Shown here: positions 52,498 to 61,456 of the stretch, piece by piece | How positions within the stretch are numbered: position 1 is the first letter of the stretch | How the letters are laid out: each line of letters starts with the position of its first letter | DNA from: Haloechinothrix sp033042135 | Lineage (GTDB): Bacteria; Actinomycetota; Actinomycetes; Mycobacteriales; Pseudonocardiaceae | Length of the DNA: 64,000 nt | Direction: 5' to 3' | NCBI RefSeq assembly: GCF_033042135.1 | Contig: NZ_WBXM01000005.1 | Span: 248,001-312,000, forward strand | Notes under the pieces: generated by a model | Database searches by the model: none | What the model was told of the DNA's origin: nothing | The model's input: only the letters and a program-made list of their open reading frames with translations | Position numbers and translations under genes: made by a program

Positions 52498-53643
52498 TTA
52501 CGCGATCGCGCCCGCCTCGCGGAGCCGCTCGATCCGCTCGCGGTCCAGCCCGAGCTCGGCGGCGAGCACCTCCTCGGTGTCCGATCCCCGCTCGTGGGGC
52601 GCTCTCGGCTCCTTCGCCGGGGTGCGATCGAACTTCGGTGCGGGAGCAGGCTGCCGCACGCCGCCGACCTCGACGAAGGTCCCCCGCGCCGTGTTGTGCG
52701 GGTGGTCGGGAGCCTCCTCCGGCGTGAGTACTGGTGTGAGGCACGCGTCAGTGCCCTCGGCGCGTGCCACCAGGTCGTCCCGTTCGTGCTTGGCGATCTC
52801 CGTGGCGAGGATCTCACGCAACCGTGGCCACTCGTTCTGGTCGAAGTGGAGCGGCAGCTCGTCCGGATCGAGGCCGAGCACCGAACACAGATCGCGCCAG
52901 AACCGCATTTCGATGGCGCCAACAGCGACGTACTTGCCGTCCGCGGTCTCGTAGGTGTCGTAGAACGGCGCCCCACCGTCGAGCATGTTGGTACCCCGTT
53001 CACCCGACCACACGCCGTTGGCGCGCAGGCCGTAGAGGCTCGTCGCGAGCAGCGCCGAGCCGTCCACCATAGACGCATCGACGACCTGACCCTCGCCGGA
53101 ATGCTGGCGTTCGTACAGCGCGGCGAGGATCCCCATCGCCAGCAGCATCCCGCCGCCACCGTAATCGGCCACCAGGTTCAGCGGGGGTACCGGCCGCTGT
53201 CCCTCGCGCCCGATCGGTTCGAGTGCCCCCGCGAGGCCGACATAGTTGATATCGTGCCCGGCCGCGGACGCCAGCGGGCCGTCCTGCCCCCAGCCGGTGA
53301 TCCGGCCGTAGACCAGCCGCGGGTTGCGGGCGTGGCAGTCCGCCGGGCCGATCCCCATACGCTCGGTCACGCCGGGACGGAAGCCCTCCACGAGCACGTC
53401 GGCCCGCTCGACGAGATCGAGCACCAGCTCCACGCCCTCGGCGGTCTTGATGTCGACTCCGATGGTGCGACGGCTGCGCATCAACGGGTCGTTGTCGAAC
53501 ATGAGCACATCGGCTCCGGGGTTCGCGCGGTCGACCCGGATCACGTCCGCTCCCAGGTCGGCCAGCACGGTGCACGCGAAGGGGCCGGGGGCTAGCCCAG
53601 CCAGCTCCACCACGCGCAGCCCTGCCAGGGGCCCTGCTGCCAT
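52498..53643 (-). CDS. CaiB/BaiF-type CoA-transferase or alpha-methylacyl-CoA racemase
   Basis: 381 residues of family III CoA-transferases. Seen: LAGLRVVELAGLAPGPFACTVLADLGADVIRVDR, LVEGFRPGVTERMGIGP, GRITGWGQDGPLASAAGHDINYVGLAG, where Asp in HDINY corresponds to the catalytic Asp. The last signature is closest to alpha-methylacyl-CoA racemases (AMACR/MCR), which invert 2-methyl branched acyl-CoA before beta-oxidation. ATG 53643; 60 bases after the acyl-CoA dehydrogenase gene in the same operon. Confidence 0.85.
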   Translation of the reverse strand: MAAGPLAGLRVVELAGLAPGPFACTVLADLGADVIRVDRANPGADVLMFDNDPLMRSRRTIGVDIKTAEGVELVLDLVERADVLVEGFRPGVTERMGIGPADCHARNPRLVYGRITGWGQDGPLASAAGHDINYVGLAGALEPIGREGQRPVPPLNLVADYGGGGMLLAMGILAALYERQHSGEGQVVDASMVDGSALLATSLYGLRANGVWSGERGTNMLDGGAPFYDTYETADGKYVAVGAIEMRFWRDLCSVLGLDPDELPLHFDQNEWPRLREILATEIAKHERDDLVARAEGTDACLTPVLTPEEAPDHPHNTARGTFVEVGGVRQPAPAPKFDRTPAKEPRAPHERGSDTEEVLAAELGLDRERIERLREAGAIA

Positions 53644-53703
53644 ATGCGATCTCGTCCTCTCGATGTGTGTCGGGATCCGCGGCGGCACGTCGGCCGCCGC
53701 CGG

Positions 53704-54855
53704 TCACAGGAACCGCGAGATGATCTCCTTCATGATCTCGTTGGTACCGCCGAATATCCGGTTGATCCTCACGTCGGTCCAGGCGCGCGCGATGGGGTAC
53801 TCGGTCATGTAACCGTAGCCGCCGAACAGCTGCACGCAGTCGTCGATGACCTTGTTGACGCGCTCGGTGGTCCACAGCTTGGCCATCGCCGCACCCTGGA
53901 CATCGAGCTCGCCGCGCAGGTGACGCTCGATGCACTGGTCGAGGAACGCGCGCCCGACCGCCGCCTCCGTGGCCGCCTCGGCCAGCGTGAACTTCGTGTT
54001 CTGGAAGTTGAAGACGGGCCTGCCGAAGGCCTCCCGCTCCTTGGTGTACTCCAGCGTCTGATTGATCGCCGCTTCCATGCCGGCCACAGCGGTCACCGCG
54101 ATGATCAACCGCTCTTGCGGGAGCTGCTCCATGAGCTGGATGAAGCCCTGCCCCTCCTCGCTACCGAGCAAGTTGGCTGCGGGCACGCGGACGTCGTCGA
54201 AGAAAAGCTCGGCGGTGTCCTGCCCCTTCAGACCGACCTTGTCGAGCACCCTGCCTTTGCGGAATCCCTCCGATGCGGTCTCCACGGCGAACAGCGAGAC
54301 GCCCTGCGCGCCCGCATCCGGATCGGTCTTGGCCGCGACTACGACCAGATCCGCGTGCGCGCCGTTGGTGATGAACGTCTTGGCCCCGCTGATGCGGTAA
54401 GAGTCGCCGTCCCGCACCGCGCGCGTGGCGATGCTCTGCAGGTCCGACCCGGTGCCCGGCTCGGTCATCGCGATCGCGCCCACGTACTCCCCCGAGCACA
54501 GCTTGGGCAACCACTCCCGCTTGCGCTCCTCGGAGGCGTACTCCAGCAGGTAGTGCGCGACGATCCCGCTGTGCACGCTCACGCCCCAGGCACCGTCCCC
54601 TGCGCGGGCCTGCTCCTCGTAGAGCACGGCCTCGTGCGCGAACGTGCCCCCGCCGCCGCCGTACTCCTCGGGAATGGACAGGCCGAGCAGGCCGACCTCG
54701 CCCGCCTTGCTCCAGAGCTCGCGATCGACCTGCTTGTTCTCGATCCACCGTTCTTGGTGCGGGGTGAGTTCCTTCTGGCAGAACGTTCGAGCGAGCTCGC
54801 GGAAAGCCTCGATATCCGGGTCGCTCCAGGAACTCTCGGGCAGGTTCAGCGGCAT
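53704..54855 (-). CDS. Acyl-CoA dehydrogenase
   Basis: 383 residues. FAD enzyme of fatty-acid oxidation: AIAMTEPGTGSDLQSIATRA (FAD-binding), FITNGAHADLVVVAAKT, and the C-terminal QLFGGYGYMTEYPIARAWTDVRI signature; the catalytic base is near GGTNEIMKEII at the end. First gene of an operon with the CaiB-type gene and divergent from a TetR regulator, with two identical operator copies between. Confidence 0.93.
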   Translation of the reverse strand: MPLNLPESSWSDPDIEAFRELARTFCQKELTPHQERWIENKQVDRELWSKAGEVGLLGLSIPEEYGGGGGTFAHEAVLYEEQARAGDGAWGVSVHSGIVAHYLLEYASEERKREWLPKLCSGEYVGAIAMTEPGTGSDLQSIATRAVRDGDSYRISGAKTFITNGAHADLVVVAAKTDPDAGAQGVSLFAVETASEGFRKGRVLDKVGLKGQDTAELFFDDVRVPAANLLGSEEGQGFIQLMEQLPQERLIIAVTAVAGMEAAINQTLEYTKEREAFGRPVFNFQNTKFTLAEAATEAAVGRAFLDQCIERHLRGELDVQGAAMAKLWTTERVNKVIDDCVQLFGGYGYMTEYPIARAWTDVRINRIFGGTNEIMKEIISRFL

Positions 54856-54919
54856 GCCTGGGCCTCCTGTGTCTCCCCCGTGGCGCGGGTGTTCGCTAGC
54901 AAGAGCCGGGTGGAAAACA

Positions 54920-54949
54920 TTCCAACTGGAAGGTAAGTTCCAACTGGAA
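54920..54949. promoter_or_regulatory. Tandem operator between acyl-CoA dehydrogenase and TetR genes
   Basis: The 12-mer TTCCAACTGGAA, itself a near palindrome (TTCCA/TGGAA), occurs twice at 54920-54931 and 54938-54949, exactly 18 bases apart. Flanks CAT...ATG extend the symmetry. Likely binding site of the divergent TetR protein. Confidence 0.7.
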
Positions 54950-54986
54950 TGTACAGCGTGCTCCGGGAGCGAGCAAGGAGGCGGGT

Positions 54987-55691
54987 GTGACGGGCACCAG
55001 GAGACCGGCGGGCACCGCCGAATCCGGCCTCGGTGACGGCCAGGACGACGGCATCGACCGGGCCGAGCATGGCGATCGGCACACTGCCCATGGCGGGCGA
55101 ACCCATCGCACCCAGGCCGAACGCAGCGCCCATACCCGTACCGCGCTGCTCGACGCCACCATCGACTGCCTCATCGAGCTGGGGTATGCACGCACCTCGC
55201 TGCACGAGATCTGCGCACGTGCGGGAGTGACCAAAGGGGCGCAGCAACACCACTTCAGCACCAAGGCCGAGCTCATGGCTGCAGCCGTGGAACACCTCAC
55301 CCACCGGATCGGCGCCGAGATCCTCGACGCCGCGGGCACGCTGCCTGAAGGGCCCGCGCTCCTCGAGCGCGGGATCGAGCTCCTGTGGCAGGGCTTTTCC
55401 GGCACGCTATCGGCGGCGGTCATGGAACTGTGGGTGGCTGCCCGAACCGATCCGGAACTCGCCGAAGCCATCCGCCCGGTGGACCGCGCACTCGGCAGGG
55501 CCACGCTGGAACTGTTCTCGTCGATGGCGGGCGAGCCGCCGGGAACACGGCCAGAGGCACTGTTCTGGCTGACCGTGAACCTCATCCGGGGCCTTGCCCT
55601 CGACGCCCAGATCGGCGGTGATCCCGCTCGGCGCGAGCAGCTACTTGCCGAGTGGAAGCGCATCGTCATCGAGGTCTACCGACACCGGTGA
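54987..55691 (+). CDS. TetR-family regulator of the acyl-CoA dehydrogenase operon
   Basis: 234 residues. HTH at about 60-95: TSLHEICARAGVTKGAQQHHFSTKAELM. About 45 residues precede the usual TetR start, so a later initiation codon is possible, although GTG 54987 has an AAGGAGG-like site (54974-54980). Divergent from the acyl-CoA dehydrogenase gene; by position it controls that operon and possibly icmF, whose operator shares the same half site. Confidence 0.85.
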   Translation: MTGTRRPAGTAESGLGDGQDDGIDRAEHGDRHTAHGGRTHRTQAERSAHTRTALLDATIDCLIELGYARTSLHEICARAGVTKGAQQHHFSTKAELMAAAVEHLTHRIGAEILDAAGTLPEGPALLERGIELLWQGFSGTLSAAVMELWVAARTDPELAEAIRPVDRALGRATLELFSSMAGEPPGTRPEALFWLTVNLIRGLALDAQIGGDPARREQLLAEWKRIVIEVYRHR

Positions 55692-55817
55692 CCACGTTAC
55701 GGCGAACGCTGCGCAACCTCTCCGGCGGCAACGCCGCAGACCACGCCACGCCTTGGGTCGGCGACCTACCAGCGGTATGCTCGACCTAAGCGCTACCGAC
55801 GAGTAACAGGAGGCGCC

Positions 55818-57452
55818 ATGACTAGCACGATGCCGGCGGGTGCTGCCTCGCCCGACGCCGCGACCAGTACGACGGCCAGCAGGGCGGCCGAGACGATCGG
55901 TGGCGTTCCCGGCGCCCCGCAGGCAGCGCGGGCACGGGAGTTGTTGCGGCGCACCACGGGAGGGCACGAAGCGCCGACCGTGGCGATGTCCGCGCCGTTC
56001 ACCGGCGAGCCGATCGCGACCCTCGGCCAGGCAACCGACGCCGAGGCTCGCTCGGCCTTCACCGAAGCACGCGCAGCGCAGCGCTCCTGGTCCGCGGTTC
56101 CCCTCGCCGAACGCGAGCGGATGCTATTGCGCCTGCACGATCTCGTCCTGGAACGGCAGCAGGAGGCGATGGACCTGATCCAGGTCGAGACCGGCAAGGC
56201 CAGGATCGACGCGTTCGACGAGATCGCCGCCGTAGCGCTGTGTGCCGCCTACTACGGCAGGCGTAGCGCCAAGCTCCTCGGCACCCAGCGCAGAGCGGGG
56301 TTGATGCCCGGTCTCACCAAGGCCAGCGAGGTCCGTCACCCCAAGGGCGTCGTCGGCATCATCTCGCCATGGAACTACCCGCTGGCGCTGACCGCACTCG
56401 ATGTGCTGCCCGCCCTCGTCGCGGGCAACGCCGTGGTGCACAAGCCCGACAATCAGACCGCGCTGACCGCGTTGTGGCTGCACGAGATCGCCGAGGAGGC
56501 CGGCTTCCCCCGCGAAATATGGCAGGTCCTGCTCGGTAGGGGCTCGACCATCGGGGATGCGCTGGTTGCCGAATCGGACTACGTGGGCTTCACCGGCTCC
56601 ACCGCCACAGGGAAACGTCTCGCCGGGCAGGTCGCCGAGCAGCTCACCGGTTTCTCCCTCGAGCTGGGCGGGAAGAACCCGATGGTCGTGCTGGACGATG
56701 CCCGGGTGCCGTCGGCTGCCAAGGGCGCGGTCACGGCGTGCTTCTCATCGGCAGGTCAGCTGTGCGTGTCCGTGGAGCGCGTGTACGTCCACGAATCGAT
56801 CAAGGAGGAGTTCACTCGCGAGTTCGTCGCGGCCACCCGGCGGCTCCGCCTCGGGCGTGGGCTCGACTACAGCGCCGACATGGGATCGCTGACCTCGCAG
56901 GAACAGTGGGAGAACGTCTCAGAGCACGTCACCGATGCCCGTGACAAGGGAGCCACCGTGCTGACCGGCGGCACAGCTCGGCCGGACATCGGTCCGTTGT
57001 TCTACGAGCCGACCGTGCTCACCGATGTCACGCCCGAGATGAGCGTGTACGCGGAGGAGACCTTCGGCCCGGTGGTGTCCATCTACGGCTACACCGATCT
57101 CGACGACGCCGTGGCACGCGCGAATGCCACCCCGTATGGCCTCAACGCGAGCGTATGGACCGGTGACATCCCACGTGGCCGCGCGGTGGCCTCACGCATC
57201 CGCGCGGGCACCGTCAACATCAACGAAGGGTTCGCCGCCAGTTTCGCCTCCGTCGATGCCCCGATGGGTGGGATGGGCGAGTCCGGCGTTGGCAGGCGTA
57301 ACGGCGCCGAAGGGCTGCTACGTTACACCGAATCGCAGAGCATCGTCGCCCAGCGTGGCCTGCGGCTGCGGCCGTTCCGCGGGATGCCGCCCGGTCTGTG
57401 GACCAGGATCATGACGGCGAGTATCAGGGCGTTGCGCCACGTTCGCCGCTAA
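55818..57452 (+). CDS. gabD2: Succinate-semialdehyde dehydrogenase (GabD2-like aldehyde dehydrogenase)
   Basis: 544 residues with a roughly 60-residue N-tail before the ALDH fold. Seen: GIISPWNYPLALTALDVLPAL, GFTGSTATGKRLAGQ, catalytic Glu in LELGGKNPMVVL and catalytic Cys in SAGQLCVSVERVYV, EETFGPVVSIYGY. Closest in appearance to actinobacterial GabD2 enzymes that oxidise succinic semialdehyde with NADP. ATG 55818 with AGGAGG 5 bases upstream. 3' end overlaps the LuxR gene by 29 bases. Confidence 0.87.
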   Translation: MTSTMPAGAASPDAATSTTASRAAETIGGVPGAPQAARARELLRRTTGGHEAPTVAMSAPFTGEPIATLGQATDAEARSAFTEARAAQRSWSAVPLAERERMLLRLHDLVLERQQEAMDLIQVETGKARIDAFDEIAAVALCAAYYGRRSAKLLGTQRRAGLMPGLTKASEVRHPKGVVGIISPWNYPLALTALDVLPALVAGNAVVHKPDNQTALTALWLHEIAEEAGFPREIWQVLLGRGSTIGDALVAESDYVGFTGSTATGKRLAGQVAEQLTGFSLELGGKNPMVVLDDARVPSAAKGAVTACFSSAGQLCVSVERVYVHESIKEEFTREFVAATRRLRLGRGLDYSADMGSLTSQEQWENVSEHVTDARDKGATVLTGGTARPDIGPLFYEPTVLTDVTPEMSVYAEETFGPVVSIYGYTDLDDAVARANATPYGLNASVWTGDIPRGRAVASRIRAGTVNINEGFAASFASVDAPMGGMGESGVGRRNGAEGLLRYTESQSIVAQRGLRLRPFRGMPPGLWTRIMTASIRALRHVRR

Positions 57453-60400
57453 CCTGGCTGTCGGGCTCGGACGGCCCGGACAGCAGAGCTCGATCGTAGG
57501 CGATGGCCACGGCCTCGGCCCGCCTGCTCGCACCGAGTTTGGCCATCGTACGCGACAGGTGCACGCTGACGGTCTTCTCGCTGATGTAGAGCTGCTCGCC
57601 GATCTGCCGATTGGTCCTGCCGAGCGCGACCAGCTCGAGCACGGCCAGCTCTCGCTCGGTCAGCGGGTTCGCGACCGCGGGGTGCCGCGACACCTGGCCG
57701 TTGCCACGCGCCGCGCGCGCCCGCGCTGCCGTTGCCGCCACCGCATCACGCAACGGTGCCGCACCGAGATGCTCCGCGGTGGCGTGCGCGTCAGCGAGCA
57801 GCTCGGCGACCGCCGGCCCCGCATCCCGCTGACCGACGGTGACCAGCAGCGCCTCGGCCTGGCGCCACCGGCAGACCGCCTGGTCGTAGACGGCGCCGTA
57901 ATCGAAGGCACGCGCCGCTTCCCGCCACAGTTCGGGGGAACCTCCGCCGCGCAGCCTGCTCGCCTCCGCCTCGGCCCTGGCGAGCCACGCGATGGCTTCC
58001 GGGCCGATCTGGCGCGTCGCGTGACTCGGGGCACTCATCGACGCGCGAGCACGATCGAGCAGATCCTCCCCCGTACCGATCGCGGCGTCCTCACGCTCGC
58101 GGTCGCCCTCTCGCCGTGCCTCGGCCGCCACGCCAACGGCCGAGGCAATACCGTGGGCGGCGATACGGATCACCGCGAGCAACCCCGGTCCCGGGCCGTC
58201 GCACCGGTCGAGACCGGTACGCGCCCATCGCAGCCCTTCCTCGTGATCGCCCTGCCAGCACGCCATCTCGGCACCCACCGCGGCAGCGGCAATGGCGATC
58301 AACAGTTCGGTACCGACATACGGCCGCATCTCGGCCATCAGCCGCCCCGCATCGGCGAAGTGGCCCTGCGCCACGGCAGCGTGCGCGATCGGACCGGCCA
58401 GCAGCGCCGCGGCGATCTCCGGCAACGCGCTCCTTACCGGCTCCGCGGTGTCCAGCCCAGCCCACTCGCCCCGGACGTACCGTAGGTGCAACTGGCGAAC
58501 CCGGGATTCCACCGCGTGTCCGTTCAGCGCGGTACCCGCCGCTTCGGCCCTGGCCACCGCCTCGTCGTAGGTGGCGAGTGCGTCGTTGAGCTCGCCCTGT
58601 TCGTCGTAGCTCAGTCCGAGGAAGTAGCGCGCCATCAGCTCGGTCCCGATCGCACCAGCCTCCCGTGCACGGTCTCTGGCCAGGCACAGGTGCTCCCGCG
58701 CAGCGGGCGGTGTGCCTGCCTTCTCCGCGAGGCGCCCGATGGTGATCAACGCATCCGCTTCCGCGCCCCCGAAGCCGCCCGCGCGCGCCTCGGCGAGGGC
58801 GGTGTGGGCGCTGCCGAGGGCTTCGTCGTCGTTTCCGAGTCCTCGCAGGATCCGGGCACGCACCGCCAGCACCCAGGTCCGGGTATGGCTCGCAGGCGCA
58901 TCGATCACCAGCTGCCATGCCCGGTCGATGACCGACGCTGCCTCGGCGAGTGAACCCGTCAGTCCGAGCAGCGCCCGGGCGAGCCGCAGGTACGTCGTGG
59001 CGGCTTCCTCCGCGTCCCCCTCCCACGGCCCGCTGGCAAGCAGCTCGACCGCTGCACGCGCGTACGAGATCGAGCGGTCCGGCTCACCTGCAGCCCCTGC
59101 GGCCCGCGAGGCCCGCCTGGTGAGTTCCAACTCGTTCGCGGCTGCGGGGCGTTCCGGCGGCGGCACCGCGTGCCAGATTCGCAGCGCTCGCTCCAGGTGT
59201 CGCAACACCGAGGCGGGCGCGCCGACCGACTGCGCCTCCTCGGCGGCGCGCAGCGAGGCAGCCAGCGCCGTCGGCAGATCGTTGCTTTCCAGGCTGTGAT
59301 AGGCGAGCTGGGCGGCAACGCCCCGCTGGCGCATTCCCACCAGCCGGTGAGCGTAAGCGGCGTGCAGCCGGGCGCGCTCCCCAGGCAGCAGGTCGGTGTA
59401 GACAGCCTCGCGCAGCAGGGAATGCCGGAACGCATAGTACCGGCCGTCGACCACAAGCACGTTGTGCTGCACGGCCTCACGTAACGCGTCTTCCAGCTCG
59501 AGCTCGTCGTTGCCCGCGACATCCGCCAGCGCGGAGTGCGCCACCGCGCCGTGAGCGACCGAGACGGTCCGCAACAGTCGCCGCACCGCCTGTGGCAGCC
59601 GCTCCAACCGCGCCAACAGCACCTCGGCCAGCTCCGCGGGCAGCTCGTGCCCGTCACCGGCCCCGGCGGCGACGAGCTCCTCGAGCAGGAACGGGTTGCC
59701 TTCGGCGCGCCGCACGATGCCGCGCGCCGCATCCGCCGACAGCTGTCCCTCACCGATGGCGTCCACGAACGCCCGCGCGTCGTCCTCGGTCAGCGCGGGC
59801 AGCTCGATGCGCTCCACGGTCGCCGTCCGCGCCAACTCGGCGAGTAACGTCCGTAACGGGTGACGTCGGTGGACATCGTCATGTCGATAGGTAACCACCA
59901 CGAGCAGCCGCTGTGACCTCAACCGCGCCAGCAGGAACGCCAGCATGTCGCGGGTCGAGGCATCCGCCCAGTGCAGGTCCTCGACCACGAGCACGACGGG
60001 CCGGGCAGCCGCCAGCTCGGTCAGCGCCGACCGCACCGCGTCGAACAGCTGGAGCTGGCCGATGTCCTGCTCGACGTTCGTCCGCCCGGCGTTCTCGTGA
60101 TCGACGGCCAGCGGTGTACCCTCCGGGCCCACGGGCACCACTGCCGGGATCGTGGCCGCCCGCTGCGGCAACAACCACTCCAGCGCGGGGCGCTGCTGCA
60201 CGACCTGCTCCAGTTCAGGGCTGTGCGTGGCGGCCAGCGAGGCCAGCGCCTCGGAGAACGGCAAGTACGGCAACGCACCTTCGGCCATATCGGTACACCG
60301 CCCGGTCACCACCAGCGCACCCATCTCCCGCGCCCGAGTGCCGAGCTCGGCGACCAGCCGGGACTTACCCACCCCGGCGTCACCCGACAGCAGAACTCCC

Positions 60401-60498
60401 CCGGCCACCCCCGACGCGGCCCGGTCCAGCGCGCTGCCCAGTCGCATCAGCTCGTCGCTCCTGCCGATCAACGGTATCCCGGAACCCAGTCGAGGCAT
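57424..60498 (-). CDS. Large LuxR-family ATP-binding regulator (LAL type)
   Basis: 1024 residues. N-terminal AAA/NACHT-like ATPase: GRSDELMRLGSALDRA, Walker A SGDAGVGKSRLVAEL, Walker B VVLVVEDLHWADAST; a long TPR-like helical middle (about 400-930); C-terminal LuxR HTH (about 950-1005: LTERELAVLELVALGRTNRQIGEQLYISEKTVSVHLSRTMAKLG in substance). LAL regulators often activate secondary metabolism or sugar use. ATG 60498 is chosen because the ATPase homology begins directly after; ribosome site weak. Confidence 0.88.
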   Translation of the reverse strand: MPRLGSGIPLIGRSDELMRLGSALDRAASGVAGGVLLSGDAGVGKSRLVAELGTRAREMGALVVTGRCTDMAEGALPYLPFSEALASLAATHSPELEQVVQQRPALEWLLPQRAATIPAVVPVGPEGTPLAVDHENAGRTNVEQDIGQLQLFDAVRSALTELAAARPVVLVVEDLHWADASTRDMLAFLLARLRSQRLLVVVTYRHDDVHRRHPLRTLLAELARTATVERIELPALTEDDARAFVDAIGEGQLSADAARGIVRRAEGNPFLLEELVAAGAGDGHELPAELAEVLLARLERLPQAVRRLLRTVSVAHGAVAHSALADVAGNDELELEDALREAVQHNVLVVDGRYYAFRHSLLREAVYTDLLPGERARLHAAYAHRLVGMRQRGVAAQLAYHSLESNDLPTALAASLRAAEEAQSVGAPASVLRHLERALRIWHAVPPPERPAAANELELTRRASRAAGAAGEPDRSISYARAAVELLASGPWEGDAEEAATTYLRLARALLGLTGSLAEAASVIDRAWQLVIDAPASHTRTWVLAVRARILRGLGNDDEALGSAHTALAEARAGGFGGAEADALITIGRLAEKAGTPPAAREHLCLARDRAREAGAIGTELMARYFLGLSYDEQGELNDALATYDEAVARAEAAGTALNGHAVESRVRQLHLRYVRGEWAGLDTAEPVRSALPEIAAALLAGPIAHAAVAQGHFADAGRLMAEMRPYVGTELLIAIAAAAVGAEMACWQGDHEEGLRWARTGLDRCDGPGPGLLAVIRIAAHGIASAVGVAAEARREGDREREDAAIGTGEDLLDRARASMSAPSHATRQIGPEAIAWLARAEAEASRLRGGGSPELWREAARAFDYGAVYDQAVCRWRQAEALLVTVGQRDAGPAVAELLADAHATAEHLGAAPLRDAVAATAARARAARGNGQVSRHPAVANPLTERELAVLELVALGRTNRQIGEQLYISEKTVSVHLSRTMAKLGASRRAEAVAIAYDRALLSGPSEPDSQVSGERGATP

Positions 60499-60592
60499 AC
60501 CAGCATTCTCGCCGATACCACCGACATCGGCGGCGTCACCGGGGTCGGCGGTCGGGTGGCGGCGACCGGTCGAGCCGCCGAGCGCACCGCGG

Positions 60593-60937
60593 TCAACAAC
60601 CCGAGGGCAGCCGCGCGCGCCCCCGGTAGCACTTCGGGCGATCGGCATGCTCTCCGGCTCGTCCGTCCGTTACAGTGCCCGCGGTCATGCCGGGAACGCC
60701 CGCGGCATCGCCGCGTGACGACCCAGGGGGACCCGCTGCGCTGCCGTCGTCGCCCGCCGCACCGGCGCCGGGTTGCCCACGCCCGGTGTCGCCGCGCCCG
60801 GTCATCCCGTCCGATGCCGCTCGTCCGCGCCGCCGGGCCCGTCGTCCCCTGCGGATCGCGGCGGCGTCGGCGGCGAGCTGCTCGCGACGGTAGGTGATCT
60901 CGGCCTCGATCCCGTCGATCATCGCGTGCCATGCCAT
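60593..60937 (-). CDS. Small hypothetical protein, basic and Gly-rich
   Basis: 114 residues. The start MAWHAMIDGIEAEITYRREQ is a regular amphipathic helix seen in short actinobacterial proteins, followed by a very basic RRGRRARRRGR stretch and a Gly/Thr-rich tail without structure. GAGG lies 7 bases before ATG 60937. It lies 94 bases upstream of the LuxR gene on the same strand. The tail may be longer or shorter in relatives; function unknown. Confidence 0.5.
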   Translation of the reverse strand: MAWHAMIDGIEAEITYRREQLAADAAAIRRGRRARRRGRAASDGMTGRGDTGRGQPGAGAAGDDGSAAGPPGSSRGDAAGVPGMTAGTVTDGRAGEHADRPKCYRGRARLPSGC

Positions 60938-61048
60938 CCGACTACCTCGCTTCCCGTGCTGCCGTCCCCTTGAAGGAAAGCCTGGAGGTAAGGCCGGGTG
61001 CACGGCATCGGGCGATCACGCAGGATGGCGGAGACCCGGTACGACAAC

Positions 61049-61093
61049 GGCCCCTTACCCCGGGGACATCCATCGCTACCGGGGTAAGGGGCC
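61049..61093. terminator. Perfect 15-bp hairpin, terminator of the DUF397 unit
   Basis: GGCCCCTTACCCCGG and CCGGGGTAAGGGGCC pair perfectly with a 15-base loop. It lies 74 bases after the DUF397 stop on the minus strand. No T run on either side. Confidence 0.7.
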
Positions 61094-61166
61094 GCATCGA
61101 TTACTGCCGGTGGCGTAGACGACCACGTCGCCGTACGCGAGCGGCATCGGTGCCGGTTAGTGCCGG

Positions 61167-61373
61167 TTAGTGCTGCCCGCGCCGTGCCTCCAGCTGCCCG
61201 GTACGCGCTGCGGAGAGCATCAACCGCCACGAGGATCCCGGAACGGCGAGCACACCGCTCGACGGTTGTTTCGAATCACGCACCAGCGCGTCGGCACCGC
61301 GGTAGTCGACCTCGACACAGTCGTTGCCGCCACCGCTGTATCGGCTCTTACGCCACCGTGCACCATCATTCAT
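61167..61373 (-). CDS. DUF397 protein
   Basis: 68 residues. DUF397 signature: WRKSRYSGGGNDCVEV, VRDSKQPSSGVLAV, SWRLMLSAARTG. These small proteins accompany XRE/DUF5753 regulators in actinobacteria and have been proposed to act as toxin-like or effector partners in differentiation. ATG 61373 with GGGGAG just upstream. It lies 83 bases after the XRE gene on the same strand. Confidence 0.9.
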   Translation of the reverse strand: MNDGARWRKSRYSGGGNDCVEVDYRGADALVRDSKQPSSGVLAVPGSSWRLMLSAARTGQLEARRGQH

Positions 61374-61456
61374 GACTCCCCACTCCTCGATTCTCACATC
61401 AGTTCCTGCATTACTGCGCGGACTCTCGCATACCGTCGCACAGAACTCAACGAGCG

